A stretch of 64,000 nt of DNA from Lomentospora prolificans (GCA_029532625.1 JARFXM010000003.1:682001-746000), one strand, 5' to 3'. Numbered from the stretch's first letter, positions 1 through 12,116 are shown. The notes: generated from the letters alone by a model not told the origin. Made by a program: numbers and translations.

Positions 1-1
1 A

Positions 2-130
2 GACGGCTATGAACCACTCTTCAGCAACGAGATGCCCAGCACGGGCATGGGCTACTCTCAACAGACCCAAGACATGTTTACCGGCATGGATTGGACTGCT
101 CCTCACGACTTTGGCAACTATGCCGAGTAA
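2..130 (+). CDS. C-terminal end of a gene cut by the window edge
   Basis: An open frame runs from the first bases to a TAA at 128-130 and gives the last 42 residues of a protein. The tail is rich in Met, Gly and aromatic residues (it contains MFTGMDW and ends in NYAE). Acidic-aromatic tails of this kind are common at the C-termini of fungal transcription factors, but there is no diagnostic domain here, so no identity is claimed. The codons look coding, and an AT-rich 3' region follows the stop at once. Confidence 0.6.
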   Translation, partial: DGYEPLFSNEMPSTGMGYSQQTQDMFTGMDWTAPHDFGNYAE

Positions 131-2375
131 ATTATCCTGACGAAACGTGTGGATGGATAGAGCAGCCCAACTAGGGTTATTTTTATCATTTCTATTGCTC
201 CTTTTATTTTCTCTACTTACGATTATGATACGATTATGATGGTTTCTTCCAAAGATGGAAACGCGTCCCTGCCTTGATATGCAGGGGCGGATACTCCAAT
301 CCGTGGGATGGTGGTTCTTACACTTTTTTCTCTCATGTTTGTTTGCACATTTTCTGTCTCCTCTCCTTCCTGTTGCATGTAACAATTCCAGAACAAAACA
401 GAAGAAAGAAGATGCGAAGAATCCAGAGCCTTACCGCCGTTTTAAATATGTTGTTTTCTCCGGACACAACCTTTGCTCCTTGATTGCGCTTATTTCTCAT
501 GCCTCTCTACTTTTGTCCTTTGTTCTTTGTGTTTCTTCTTTCTTTTACTCTTCATCAGGATCGAGAGAACTGAGGTCAAATTGGAAATCAATCTCAAAAG
601 GAGAGTTGTGAAAAGAAAGGCTGGCGAGAGAACTGTTTTGCTGGGAAACGCCCTTAAAAGGGGAAAGGATATAATGGATCAGCTCCTTCTACGGATTGGA
701 CTGTATGTTTTTTCTTTTTTTTTTCTCTCCCTTTCTCAATTTCAATAAGACCTGAGTTTGGAGACTTGAATGTGCGCCTCGTAGACTCGTAGATGTGACT
801 AGTTAACTTGATCAATAGTCGCAACCATTCGGGGGGAAAGGTGGAGGGATGTGAAGTAGGATTGGAGGTTGGTCTTTGGAAGGTATTGTGTAATCCAAGA
901 GTCATCTGTATGTATGTACCTGTAGGTCACTTGTGACTCATGGGAATAGCCATAACTCGAGATGGAGGATGGCACAATTCCCCCCCAAACTCCATCGATT
1001 ATTATGCTTGCTGGCTATGCGAAGGCGCTGCACTGCTGTCCTTGGTGAGGGTGGGCTGCTACACTGGAAGAGTGCGTAAGGTGCATGTATTATTATGCAG
1101 TTTTAATGTTGCTGGACACGAATGTACAATGTCATGGTATTACTGCCGTGACATGGATGGACCACGACATTTGTCCGATGCAATGTACCATCGTACCTCT
1201 GGCAGATGGCTACGCCCCTGACGGCTGCCAATTTCCTAAGCAGACAGGACAAGGAGCAGGAACCCACATCACCTTTGGCCGTGCATGTGGGTGTAAACCA
1301 GCCGCGAAAATTTCCCACCAAAATTTCAACCTCGACTTTCTCTCACCTTTCTTTCCTGAACCCAAACCTCATACTTCAATCCATCTCGTCCGCGCCCGCT
1401 GTCCGCCGCCACCAGCATCAATCTTCATCTAGGTAAGCCGATTCATCAGATTTCCTTTACCTCTACGTTTCATACCGGCGCCTCCGTCCTCTCGAATGCC
1501 CATGCTGGATTCTGGCATAGAGCGAGAGAGACGGAAAGAGGAGCCATCCCATCACGTACCCATCCATCCAATGATGAGACCCCAAACCTACCCAAAGTAT
1601 AGGAAGAGCCGTCTGAGACCCGCCCCGGAGAGGTCCGACCCCTCTCGACTTCGCGGTGCCACATCTTCACACTCCTCCGACTCGCTCCCGATCCAGGTCC
1701 TCGATAACCCTTCTTCATCCCTGTATCGTCATATGCTGGCGGTGGAGAAGGGGAGGCGGGAATGGGGGTGGTTGGAGGGGGGTGTGGTGGGGGGAGTAGT
1801 GCTTTTAAATTTGGTTTCTGAAGATTTGTTGTGATTTTTGTTTCGTTTCTGCTTTCGTCGATGTGAGCCACTGTTGGGACGAGCGCTGACTTGTTAGGTT
1901 TGATGTGTGTGTGGATGGTGGAGTGGAAGGGGATGGGATGGCTTTGGTACGTGGGGTTTATTTAGGTCTTGGGAAGATGTCGAGATGAATAGACTTTTCT
2001 ACTTGGCTGAATGTTTCCATCTCCCGTCGTGAACTTTGATCAACGTGTCGGTGAAGTCAGAAGGTGGTGTTGCCTGTGGCATGCTTCCTTTTGAACCCTC
2101 CACGAACCTTGAATAATGACAGATGCCACATTGGGCTCTCCAGTGCGTTGTGCACCATTAGCGGCGGCACTTTGCTAATGTCTTCTCGCCAGTTGAAATG
2201 ATTTATGCCCCAGCGAATGCTCGGAATGCTAGGAAAGCTAGGCGTGTACAAGGCTTGCTTAGTTCCCTACACCACGACGCCGTAGATATTCTCTTAATTA
2301 TACACTAACCCTCTAAATAATATATACCTTAGTGGGAAGCCAAAAAAGAAGATAAAGGTCATAAATCATCATAAA
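131..2375. other. Intergenic region before MPH1 3' end
   Basis: No conserved gene is visible. 131-760 is T-rich and looks like the 3' region of the first gene. Around 1300-1432 there is a pyrimidine-rich, leader-like stretch ending in a good splice donor (GTAAGCC at 1433), but no convincing coding exon follows. A minus-strand frame at 1470-1871 (133 aa) has a proline-rich segment, PPPHPPPTTP, and is the only candidate small protein. Nothing else supports it. Confidence 0.5.
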
Positions 2376-5300
2376 TCATTCGCTCTCGCTATCCGCAACC
2401 ATCCTCCTCCCCCTCCCCCGCTGCGTCTGCGTAAGCCCTGGCACGTCCTCGTCGCTCTTAGCCAATCCGCCCGCCATGACCCCCTCTTCCGGGTCGTTTT
2501 CTTCGTCGGAGTCTACGAGCCACACTTTGTTCTTGCCCTTGGGCTTCTGCGCCCCTGCGGCCCCGTCCTTTGTGGTCGTTGGGCCGTTTCGGTTGACGGG
2601 GTTGCTCTTGGGTGCGGGCTTGTCATTGACGAGTTGGCTGAGCGAAGGCATGTCGTCGCTTCCGAGCAAATCTAAATCGTCTAAATCACCCTTTACGCGG
2701 GTTCGCGAGATGACAGTCTTGGTCTTCTTCTTTCGAGTAGGCGGAGTCTCCATCTCAAGGTCCGAGTCCGACACAATAAAATCGAGCAAATCGGCACCGT
2801 CATCCCCATCGTCTCCGCGAATCTCCTCCTCGGAATCGCAGGTGTCACCATCGTTGTCTAGATTGCGCGCCTGCCTCTGTTTCGTAGTCTGTTGTTTCTT
2901 TCTCTTCAGCCGACCGAGCTCGTCAGGCGTCGGAGGTTCTCCTTCGTCGGAGGAAACGAAGTCAGATAGCCGAGGCCGTTTCCGCGCAGGATGCGCTTCA
3001 ACGTCTACCCCCTCGTCTTCAGAGATGTCCAGAATCTCTTCCGCAGCGTCGAGCTCGTCCGAGGAGCCAATGAGCTCCGGCATCGGGAGGTGTTTGTACC
3101 CGGGGGGATCGAGAGGCGGGTACTCTTCCTGCCCCTCCGTCGCGATTCGACTGAGCAGCTTGACCACTCTCTCAGTGTACTGCCCGTGCCGTAGCTTCGC
3201 CGTAGGCCGTAGTGTCCTCTGCAACTCAGGATGCTTGCCTATGTCCACAAAGACGTTCTCGTCCTGCTGCCCGTGCACAAGCTGGTACACCCTCCTGAAC
3301 TCGCTTTGCTGGATTTTCGTCAGCGCCACCTTCTTTAGAGGCGGTATATCGGCGATGAAATCTGTTTCTAGCGGCTCTGGCGTCTTCTGTTTCTTCGGCA
3401 GCGGCTTGCCGATATCCGACGCCTTCATGAAGCCCGTGATGACGCCGTCGGGCATGTGGAACTTTTTGGGAGGTTTCTTCTTCTTTGGCGCCCGTGACTT
3501 TTTGGGCTCCGGTAGGCCCTGAACCTGCGTATTTTCCACAGGAATCTCGATGGTGCGCTTGTCGACAGCCGGTATGATCCCCCTAGGCACGATTCGCGTA
3601 GAGAGATCGAAACGGAAGTTGAAGCGGCTGCCCTCGCAGATGAGCTTCTGCATAGCCGAATAGGAATCTCTGGACTTGGCATAGTTATCCTCTTCCTTTC
3701 CGCGCATGAGTAGGAGAATAATCCTTCCCGCTCGCTTTCGACCGGTGCGTCCCATGCGTTGCAGCATTCGGATGGGCGAGGCGGATGCGTCGTAACAAAT
3801 GATAAGGTCGACTTGACCGATATCAAGACCTTCTTCACCGATGGACGTAGCGACTAAGACGTTGAATTTCCCAGCCTTAAAGTCCTCGATAGTCTGAATT
3901 TGCTGCGCTTGCTTCATTCCTTCGGAGCGCTTCGAATCGGCCTGTCCCACAAAAATGTTGGCTCGTATCATGGGCCGGTGAAAGTTGAGAATACGCACAA
4001 TCTCATCGGCGCTGTCTCGATATTCGCTAAACACAATCACCTTGCTACTAGAGGCTTGTGTAGACTGATCCATAAAGTGGTTAAGGATCCTGTCTGTGAG
4101 TACCGTGAGCTTTGGGTGGCCGACAAAGTCGGGTCGTCCAAACCATCTCTCGATTGTGTCCATCATTTCCACAAAACTCTTGTCTTTGACGAGGGCAGTC
4201 CGGTACTTGGAGCCGCCCTTGGCCTTAGCTTCGACCTCGCTCCGGAAAGTGGACATATTCTCGTAAAAGGGTTTGATGCCATGAAAATTGAGGAGCTTTA
4301 TCGAGTGGGCGAGGCTGGTAAGCACGCCAAAAACAGCCCGCATCATGCTTTGGAGTCCTTGGTTGGCACGTCGGCCGGGTCCGGCGAACCATTCCTTCTG
4401 GGTTTTAAGCAGACCGAACGTAGTAAGAGACATTGGGTCGCGACCCCAATAGATGTTTTGCTGTGACATCTTGTCTACGAGGGGTTTAAGGGCGAGGCTG
4501 AAGAGTTCTCGTACCCTGATGATCTCGTCTGACGGGTCAAGGACCTCCTCCTCAATATCACGACGGTGGACATATTGACGAATATCGAGGGATTCCTCGG
4601 TACGGATCTCGACGTGGGAGATGCCGAGGTTATCGATTACTTCTTGCACGGTCTCGATTTTGGAACCTGGCGTGGCGGTGAGGGCCAAGACCCTGATGCT
4701 CTTCGAGAAGCGCCGAATAAATTTGACTACTTTAGCGTAAGCGTATTCTCCGACTGCTCGATGGGCCTCGTCTACCACGAGGAGGACAATATTCTTTGGG
4801 TCGGCGTACCCGGCAGACAAGTCATTCTGGAGCGTCTGGGGTGTCATGAAGAAGACACGCTTTGATTGCCACTCTTCCACTCGCAACCCGGGTGATATCT
4901 CGCCCGTCAGCAAAGTGGTTTCCGACCGGGGAATGCCAACGAGGTTGAAACAGGCGTCTACTTGCTGAGATACTAGGGGTTTCGTCGGCGCAACAAAGAC
5001 GATCTGCGCCTTCTTTGTCCAGCGGTAAAAATTGAGCATGACAGTGGCAGCGATAAATGTCTTCCCTAAACCTGTAGGTAATGCGACGAGTGTATTGTTG
5101 AAAAGGCTGTTCTTGACTATGCTGTACTGATAATCTCGGATTGCGCCTAGGTTCATCGGATAAACCCACGTCCTGAGTGCTTCATCGTTCAGCTCGTGGT
5201 GCGTGGGTGCCTCTCTGTTGACATCATTCCTGTACGCCCCTGCTGGCACAGCATACGACTGGCTCTCTTCAACGTCGTCAACTGTGTCGCCAAAGAGTGT

Positions 5301-5591
5301 CGCTTGCCGAAGAGGCTGGCCCTGCCGCAACTGCACAGTACCCTGCTGTCTGGGGATCGATATCTGCCGCTGTAAAGTCCTAGGTGCCAGGTTTGGAGGC
5401 GCGCCAGCTGGTCTGGAAGCCGGACCGGGAGCAATCGCAGCTGCCGACCGGAAAGTTGAGGCTGGCTGTTGGTGTAGTCGATTTACAGACGTGGACGAGG
5501 AAGGTTCTGAGCCCCGCGACACCACCGCCTCATCGGCGGCCAATAGTAGATCGTCGTCTCCCAGGTCATCGTCGAAGAATTCGTCGGCCAT
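2376..5591 (-). CDS. mph1: ATP-dependent DNA helicase MPH1 (FANCM family)
   Basis: This is a single-exon gene for about 1071 aa. Mph1/FANCM is a 3'-5' superfamily 2 helicase that remodels stalled forks and D-loops and limits crossovers during recombinational repair in the nucleus. Visible motifs, in order, are the Walker A LPTGLGKT (about 171-178), DEAH (274-277), LTATPG (304-309) and the late motif QRMGRTGRKRAG with its arginine fingers. The C-terminal third is acidic, Ser-rich and low in complexity, with Lys-rich patches, as is usual in fungal orthologues. The frame stays open to 5651, but the start at 5591 is preferred because MADEFFDDDL matches the acidic N-terminus typical of the family. 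It is transcribed divergently from MEX67. Identification is firm; only the start is a choice. Confidence 0.95.
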   Translation of the reverse strand: MADEFFDDDLGDDDLLLAADEAVVSRGSEPSSSTSVNRLHQQPASTFRSAAAIAPGPASRPAGAPPNLAPRTLQRQISIPRQQGTVQLRQGQPLRQATLFGDTVDDVEESQSYAVPAGAYRNDVNREAPTHHELNDEALRTWVYPMNLGAIRDYQYSIVKNSLFNNTLVALPTGLGKTFIAATVMLNFYRWTKKAQIVFVAPTKPLVSQQVDACFNLVGIPRSETTLLTGEISPGLRVEEWQSKRVFFMTPQTLQNDLSAGYADPKNIVLLVVDEAHRAVGEYAYAKVVKFIRRFSKSIRVLALTATPGSKIETVQEVIDNLGISHVEIRTEESLDIRQYVHRRDIEEEVLDPSDEIIRVRELFSLALKPLVDKMSQQNIYWGRDPMSLTTFGLLKTQKEWFAGPGRRANQGLQSMMRAVFGVLTSLAHSIKLLNFHGIKPFYENMSTFRSEVEAKAKGGSKYRTALVKDKSFVEMMDTIERWFGRPDFVGHPKLTVLTDRILNHFMDQSTQASSSKVIVFSEYRDSADEIVRILNFHRPMIRANIFVGQADSKRSEGMKQAQQIQTIEDFKAGKFNVLVATSIGEEGLDIGQVDLIICYDASASPIRMLQRMGRTGRKRAGRIILLLMRGKEEDNYAKSRDSYSAMQKLICEGSRFNFRFDLSTRIVPRGIIPAVDKRTIEIPVENTQVQGLPEPKKSRAPKKKKPPKKFHMPDGVITGFMKASDIGKPLPKKQKTPEPLETDFIADIPPLKKVALTKIQQSEFRRVYQLVHGQQDENVFVDIGKHPELQRTLRPTAKLRHGQYTERVVKLLSRIATEGQEEYPPLDPPGYKHLPMPELIGSSDELDAAEEILDISEDEGVDVEAHPARKRPRLSDFVSSDEGEPPTPDELGRLKRKKQQTTKQRQARNLDNDGDTCDSEEEIRGDDGDDGADLLDFIVSDSDLEMETPPTRKKKTKTVISRTRVKGDLDDLDLLGSDDMPSLSQLVNDKPAPKSNPVNRNGPTTTKDGAAGAQKPKGKNKVWLVDSDEENDPEEGVMAGGLAKSDEDVPGLTQTQRGRGRRMVADSESE

Positions 5592-6505
5592 GGTTACCCG
5601 AGTGTGGTAAGGCCTAGAGAGGGACTGAGGGTAAAAGCTAACTTTGGACAATATCGAACCACATTTCTGATAGATGGCACAATGGAGGGGCAGGCTTCCA
5701 TAAGTGTATGTATGACTGAAGGGCTCTTGTCACGACCCTGACGCGTATATGGCTTGTGATGGGTGCGGAAACACGAAAGAGTCGCTATATCACGTGATCA
5801 TGAAAACTGTAACTTGGATGTGTGACTGTACAAGAGGGCTCTGAGTGAGATACGGCGCACGAAGCGATAACCTGGCGCCTTCACGTCTGTCATGGGGTGG
5901 ACTTTAACAATTTTGTCAACCCTGTTTTATTATTACGCTGAACATCGGGCACCCAGGCCTAACAAGAGTTCATGTCGCGCAACACCGCGACTTGATCTCG
6001 CTAGGCACACAATCGGGCAATTGCAGCCTGCGTCAATGGAGAGTGCTGATTGGTCACGTGGACCGGGATTACAAATAAAGACTTCCAGACTTAGGCAGAC
6101 AATCCAAGCCTCCTTCCCCATTGTTCATTGCTCATGCATGATTACCTACTCTAAACCACTCCAACTTTGTACACGGTTGTCCCGCGACACCTTGCCCATC
6201 TCCGTCATTGAGCAAATTCAACTTCGCCTTACCTTGTCATTCCTTTTGATAGCGAAGAACCACACTTGAGGTGAAATCAGCGGACTGGAGCGACAAATTC
6301 AAACTTTTCAAGACCTCCTTTTCTACAGCCTTCTCTCCCTCCAGCGCTCTCGTCTTCCCCACACTATCCACCAGCAAAAATCGTTTTTCCCCTTCCCTAG
6401 CGACCTATTTTCCCAAGCCAAATCCACCGAGCCTAGTTGATTCGTCTCCAACCATTTCATTGTTTCAGCTCCCGCTTGCATCTCTAACCTTCGAACAATA
6501 TCATC
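5592..6505. promoter_or_regulatory. Shared divergent promoter MPH1/MEX67
   Basis: The 914 bp between the two start codons contain two CACGTG E-box palindromes, at 5791-5796 (within TCACGTGA) and at 6055-6060. Two bases before the second lies an ATTGG (inverted CCAAT) at 6049-6053. From about 6120 to MEX67 the sequence is C/T-rich, like a fungal 5' leader. CACGTG is the known site of fungal Cbf1-type bHLH factors and CCAAT that of the HAP complex. Binding here is inference. Confidence 0.5.
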
Positions 6506-8799
6506 ATGGGCCCTCCTCGAGGTCCCCGCGGCGGCTCTGCTGCCCGCGCTACTCGAAACTCCACGACCACGCGCTCTACAGCCCGGAGTGGTATCCAAAA
6601 GCGACGAGCGACTCCTCGGACCGATATGGATGGTGATCTGGACATGGATGGCGAAGGCAGGCGCATAAAGAGGCCTGCTAACGGCGAAACAACCGCTTCT
6701 CGGCCTAGTCGCGGCGCCCGAGGTGCACGAGGTGCAGCTAGCAGTTCCACGAGGATGCCGAGCAAGCAGGCTGAGATCATCGCTCGTCACCTTAACGGCG
6801 GTGGTGCCCTTGCGTCCCGTATCTCCAACGTCTCGACGCGATCTCAACGAACCCCAACCACCCTTGTCTGGCTGAAGGTCAAGGGTCTGAAGGAATCAAA
6901 AGCAGCATCCAACCCTGGTGGTGGGGTTAAGGATCTTCTACACTTCCTCGAGAGGAAGGCCACTTCCCTGGCGAACCGAACCAACAACCGACCGGTAGCT
7001 ATTAAGCAGGTGAGTTACCTCCTCCCGGACGAGGAGAATCGGGGGAGGTTCGAAAGCGAAGCCGATGGTCCAAACTCGCCCTGTGTGGCTACGATCCCCC
7101 CAACGCGAGCGACAATCATTACCATACTGGCTGCTTGAGCTTCTTTCGCAGCCCGATTAGATTTATTTGCTTCTCCTCCCCTCATGCCCCCCGCCTTACT
7201 AACGTGAGACCCCGAATCCAGCACCGAGAACAAGGCGAATTCGTACTAGTCGCTGCGCCCAAGGAGGACGCGGAGGAGCTACTCAAGGTCAATAGCTTTA
7301 CCTTTGCGGGAGTCACCCTGACTGTAGAAATTGACGAGCAAGGCGGCCCCCAGGGGCCAGAGCCCTCGGCGGACGCAAAGATGCTCCGTGACCACCTCCA
7401 AGCCATTCTAAGCAACCGATACGTAGGCGACAACAAGCTACTCAAGCTTGATGCCTTGAGCGCGGACCCTGCCATTGTCCAGGCCGGTCTGCTGGATAGC
7501 TCTTCGCGCGCCGAAAAGATGTTCAAGGCCTTGATGAAGGTCTGCGATGATCTATTCAAAACAAGAAAGGAGAAGAACGAGGCCATCGAGAGTATTAGCG
7601 TTGCCAACAATTCCATCGACAATGTTAGCCAGGTGGCCGTCCTCGGCGATACATTCCCCGATTTGCAAAACCTCGACCTCAGCGGAAACAGTATTTCCAC
7701 GATTGATGGCCTTCGTGGATTGAAGGGCAAGTTCAGACGCCTGCGAGCTCTTTACCTTGCAAACAACCCCATCGACACGGCCCAGCCTGAGTACAAGACT
7801 ACCATGCTTGAGTGGTTCCCTACCCTTCAGGATCTAAACGGTATACAAGTCCGCACACCTGAGCAGGCCGCGGCCGCGGAGGCGGCTTCACTACCCAAGC
7901 CCTTCCCCCAAGGCGGACCAGACTTCCGCGATGCAAACAACATTGGTGAAAATTTTCTGCTTGACTTTTTCACAAACTACGACAACAGCCGGCCCCAGAT
8001 TCTGGCTAAGTACTATGATGATAGCAGCACATTTTCGCTTGCCGTCGACACCAACTCAACCCGGATCCCCAATCAACCGGCACCTCTGCCCTGGGCCGCG
8101 TACCTCAAGTTCTCTCGCAACCTTACCAAAATCACCCACCAATCCGCTCGCATCCAGCGTCTTTTCAAGGGAGCGGCCTTCATCTCGGAGTTATGGAAGG
8201 CCCTTCCCGCAACTAAACACCCCGATCTCAAGCAGGAGGTTGGCAAGTACATCATGGACTGTCACATGCTACCTGGTCTGGCCGACCCCTCTGGCCAGTC
8301 TAAGCGAGGCGTTGACGGCCTGATTGTCACTATCCACGGCGAATTCGACGAATTTGACCAAAAGTCCGGTTCTACCGGCAAGCGAAGCTTCTCACGAACT
8401 TTTATCCTCGGTCCCGGTATCCCCGGCAAGAATCCTATCCGCGTTGTAAGCGATATGGTTTCCTTGAGGGCCTATAGCCCCCTGCCCAACATTTTTGCCC
8501 CGGCCGAGGCCGCCCCACCTCCTGCTAGCGCTGAGCAGCAACAACGAGTCGCAATGGTTGCAGAACTGTGCAAACAAACCGGCATGACGCCCCAGTATGC
8601 GGAGCTCTGCCTTTCCGACGCTTCTGTCTCTTGGAACTTTGACAAGGCCTTGGTCGTCTTTAATGAACGAAAGGTAAGCACTCTAAAACATCGCTTCAAT
8701 GCTTCCATTCCCACCATACCACTCTTCAAGGAGCTTGGACAGCTAACATGTACATAGGCCAACCTCCCTCCTGATGCCTTTGCAACCCGGAGTATCTAG
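6506..8799 (+). CDS. mex67: mRNA export factor MEX67 (TAP/NXF family)
   Basis: Three exons (6506-7009, 7222-8673, 8758-8799) give about 665 aa. Mex67 forms a heterodimer with Mtr2 and carries mRNPs through nuclear pores. The N-terminus is Arg/Gly-rich (about 1-80). An RRM-like fold spans about 117-205, leucine-rich repeats about 291-374 (NLDLSGNSI, ALYLANNPID), an NTF2-like domain about 408-590 and a UBA-like TAP-C domain about 606-665. The last 13 residues (ANLPPDAF...) come from a 42-bp final exon and complete the FG-nucleoporin-binding TAP-C fold. Both introns preserve the frame, at GTGAGT..CCAG and GTAAGC..ATAG. Retaining intron 1 would end the protein after 210 aa, before the LRRs. Identification is firm. 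Confidence 0.93.
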
Positions 8800-11700
8800 G
8801 ATGCTATTCAGGCCTTGCGAGGCATTGAACTGGAGATGAGTGATGCCCAACAGGGCTACAAAATGGTGCGGCAGCTACTGTAGGCGTCACGCACCTGGAT
8901 ACAGGCCCCGGTCACCGTACCCAGGCCTGGGTCCCCCAAAACAAAACAAAGAAAATCCCCAAAATACTAGGAGGAAGGATGCAATAGGAAGCCACAGGGA
9001 TACTGCAGCACCGAATCGGTTGGGTTTTCCAAACCCTCAAGGCATTACCTGGGCCTTTTACATGTCTTCTTTCGTATTGTTTTTTTTCCTCTACTATCAA
9101 ACTCATACAAGCGACTGGCGTCTTTACGGAACGGAAAGGGAGGGTTTGGTTTTGTTGATGAAACATTTATTGTATAATGTGTTTATGATGAGGCAAGAAG
9201 AATCGAACCCGTTTTAGAAAGAGATGGGGGAAAGCAAGTGGAACCGAAAATGCATCAGGAAATGGGAGTTTTCTCGGCTACTAATATTACGAATTGCTTC
9301 AATCGCATCATGGAAGCCGGGCTTTGCCAATGGAGAGCTCGACTAGCAGGCACTTTAGAACTACTATTGAAGCTTGAGTGACACCCGTGATACCTTGAGT
9401 AATTTTGATGCTGAGATGCTCCCATCTATTCCACTGCTTGTTGCCCTTAGTTAGGAACCAGAATGTCAATTATACAACTGAAACCAGACCTTTACAACTG
9501 TTAAGCAATGCGTGACAACCTTTGATAGTTCTAGTTATACAGATAATATCTCCAAGCACCCATAAGGTTATATAAACTCTTATGAGTTTACCTTTCAGTA
9601 AACGAAGTATTATATAAAGATATATTTCCTAGTCTTATATACTGGAAAATCTTTGGTAGAAGTTATACACTTACGTCTAGGTATGTAGAATACGGAAGTA
9701 ATCTCTTATAAGAGAATATATTAGGTCAAATCCAATATTCTATATAAGTGGAGAGATACAAACCTTGCTATCTATTCTTAGGAGATCCTTCTTATAGATA
9801 CTCTATTACTTCTTAACAATAGAGACCTAAGCTGAGATCAGGGTTTTCCTGAGTTCATTATTTTTTTCAGCCCAATGTCCGCGGTTGAACGTGGCGAAAT
9901 GCTGGGAGTGCCTTCAAGGTGTAAAGAGACGTGCCGTCGATGATGAGACTGTGGCTGTTGCGCACACAGAGTTGGTCAATACCCTAGGCGTTCTGGTCAA
10001 CCCACTCCAGGAAAGCTGCCCTTGCAGGCGGAGAGTCCTCGTCGCCTTCCTTGCCGTCAAGGCCGTCGCGGGCCTGGTCCTGGTCCTGATACTCTCTCAA
10101 TCTCCGCTAGCCGGAATCGCCTCGCAACTTCTTTCCGATGGGTGACGCTCCCCCAGGGCATGCAGCCCCTCCGGTTGCTCTTTGATATGATCGTTCATTT
10201 AACGCCGCGTAGCGATCCAGCTTCTCTAGCCACTGGATCCAATCAGTCAAGCGCTGCACCGCTTAATTTTGAAGCCATGTGGCGGATCTCATAATAAAAT
10301 CGGGTGTGGAAACGGCCCTGACGTGTGACATGGAGCGTGGACTTAGTGAACCGCCGTGACACACAAGGAGAGCGAGGCTGGGAGAATAAGGCGTGGTGGG
10401 CACTAGTATTATCTATCTAAAGCTAGGGACGGAAGAAGAAGGAAAATAGTAAAGAGGAAGAAAAGTTTCTTCTTCTCAAGTATAGGTGTGTGTTGGCCCA
10501 GCAACCCACTGAAGGCATGGCAACCTGCACATGAACCCACATGTGACTAGCACTGGCATAGCCAGTGTGGCCACCCAGGTCCAACCCATTACAAGTACTA
10601 TCACTTTATCCTAACTAGTAAGGTTCTCTTCCTAGTTAGAGATAGTTTACTTATACTATTATTCTAGAAGTAAATCGTGATACTATATGAGGGATATTCT
10701 TTATTAGTCCTGTACGAGCAGTTCTATTATCTCTGACACCACTGCATGGTTAGATGCAAGATGCCTTGCCTGATTGGCTAGTCGCAGAAATCCTGACCGT
10801 TTCCACCTTGGGATGTGACCCGCGGATCTACGCACCCACGCTTCCTCGTTTCGTTGGCTCATCGCAGAAATTCTCGCAGGGGTAGCAGGCAGCTGGATGT
10901 GAAGAGAATCCTAAGGCTTTGCTTGTTGCATCAGATGACATTCATGGGGGTTCTGCTCTTTATGTTATAAAGTAATGTTGAATCCCAATGACAATAGACC
11001 CAGAAAAACAGAAAACAAACGAACCCTAGGCCACCTCCGAGAACTCCCAAGCAATCTGAAGATGATTTCGCGTCGTGCATTGTTTGTTCCTTGTTTTTCC
11101 TACCCATATTTCCAAAGGAAAGTAAGTTCTTGCCCGTTTTGTTAAGCACGAGAGATTCTGCAGGCGTCCCGAGGTCGACAACCCTGGAACGATGGTTTCA
11201 AGCGAGGCCATCGTTGCTCTTATCGGTGTAGTACTCGCCGTCCCACCAACGGTTTTCTCAATTCGGAGATGCGACGGCGGAGGCGGCCAGCTCGCCAAAG
11301 GGATCGTGAGTGTAAAGGTAACGAACGCGGCTCTCAGATTCGTGTTGATGAGACTAACCGTGGCTGGGCTGAGAGTTAGGTATCTAAAAGCGATGTGTCT
11401 CTTCGGTATAGAATCGCGACCAGGTGAACTGTGAATCGAAATATCGACTCGAAGTGGAAGTGGTAGTGATGCGGAGTTGAGGGATAGTGGCGTGGGCAGG
11501 TTGCGTGAAGACGGTGTCGGGTGGACAAGTTCGGATGGGGGGCGACTATAGATGTGTTCTCTCTAAAAAGGATTGAAGCAATGCATGACGGTTGCTTCGC
11601 CCGGCTGGAAGATCTCACTGTGCTGCCGAGAGCCAACACAGTAAAGAAGCTGTTCGGACAGCCAGCGACATTGCTACATGCTAGCATTCCTCGCCCACCA

Positions 11701-12116
11701 TCCTATTTTTAGAGGCTCCTCTTGGCTACCTTTTTCCGGCACTGTTCTTAAGTTACAGCCCGAAGCCAGTTCAGTGCTCGTCCCAGTCCATTTGATTGGG
11801 TCAAACACTCCATCCCAGCAAGCACCTAAAGCAGCATTATTAGTGAATTATCTCACAAGACAGTTAGGCAGGTATAACTGACCTAGGCCTCCCTAACGCC
11901 TTTGAGTTGCGTCACGGGTCCCATAGCAAGTCCACATCTTCTTCGATCGCATAAAGACCAACAAATAAAATGTACATGTAAATGCCCTTCGGCCCGGAGG
12001 TCAACCTCGCCTAGTAGCTGTATGATACGCTATATCCCTCTTCTACTGGGACCTGTATGCTATAGGATTCGTAGGTGCATGGATGATTAATGGATACTCA
12101 CATCTGCTATGCACCT
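8800..12116. other. MEX67 3' region followed by gene-poor AT-rich DNA
   Basis: 8800-9250 is the 3' flank of MEX67. About 9440-9850 is a conspicuous AT-rich island with many TATA, TTAT and ATAAG words and no coding signal. 9880-10745 looks like a decayed retroelement (separate entry). 10930-11700 has only short overlapping frames on both strands and no recognisable protein. 11700-12116 is featureless apart from the 3' flank of the coiled-coil gene. Confidence 0.5.
9880..10745 (-). mobile_element. Possible retroelement remnant (gag-like region and primer-binding-like site)
   Basis: Read on the minus strand, 10290-9885 gives broken frames with a gag-like stretch (WIQWLEKLDRYAAL) interrupted by stop codons. 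Upstream on the same strand, at about 10744-10733, is TGGTGTCAGAG. This resembles the TGGTATCAGAG initiator-tRNA primer-binding site of copia-type elements and follows a CA-ending sequence. The order (LTR end, primer site, leader, gag) fits a minus-oriented element. I cannot define both LTRs, and no reverse transcriptase or integrase is present, so this is a degraded fragment at best. Confidence 0.3.

Noticed and set aside
1470..1871. Proline-rich 133-codon minus-strand frame
   Set aside because: Only composition supports it; no conserved motif, and it overlaps a leader-like region on the other strand.
9200..9225. tRNA T-arm-like GAATCGAACCC (minus GGGTTCGATTC)
   Set aside because: Flanking bases cannot pair to form a T stem and no D or anticodon arm is found at the right distance.
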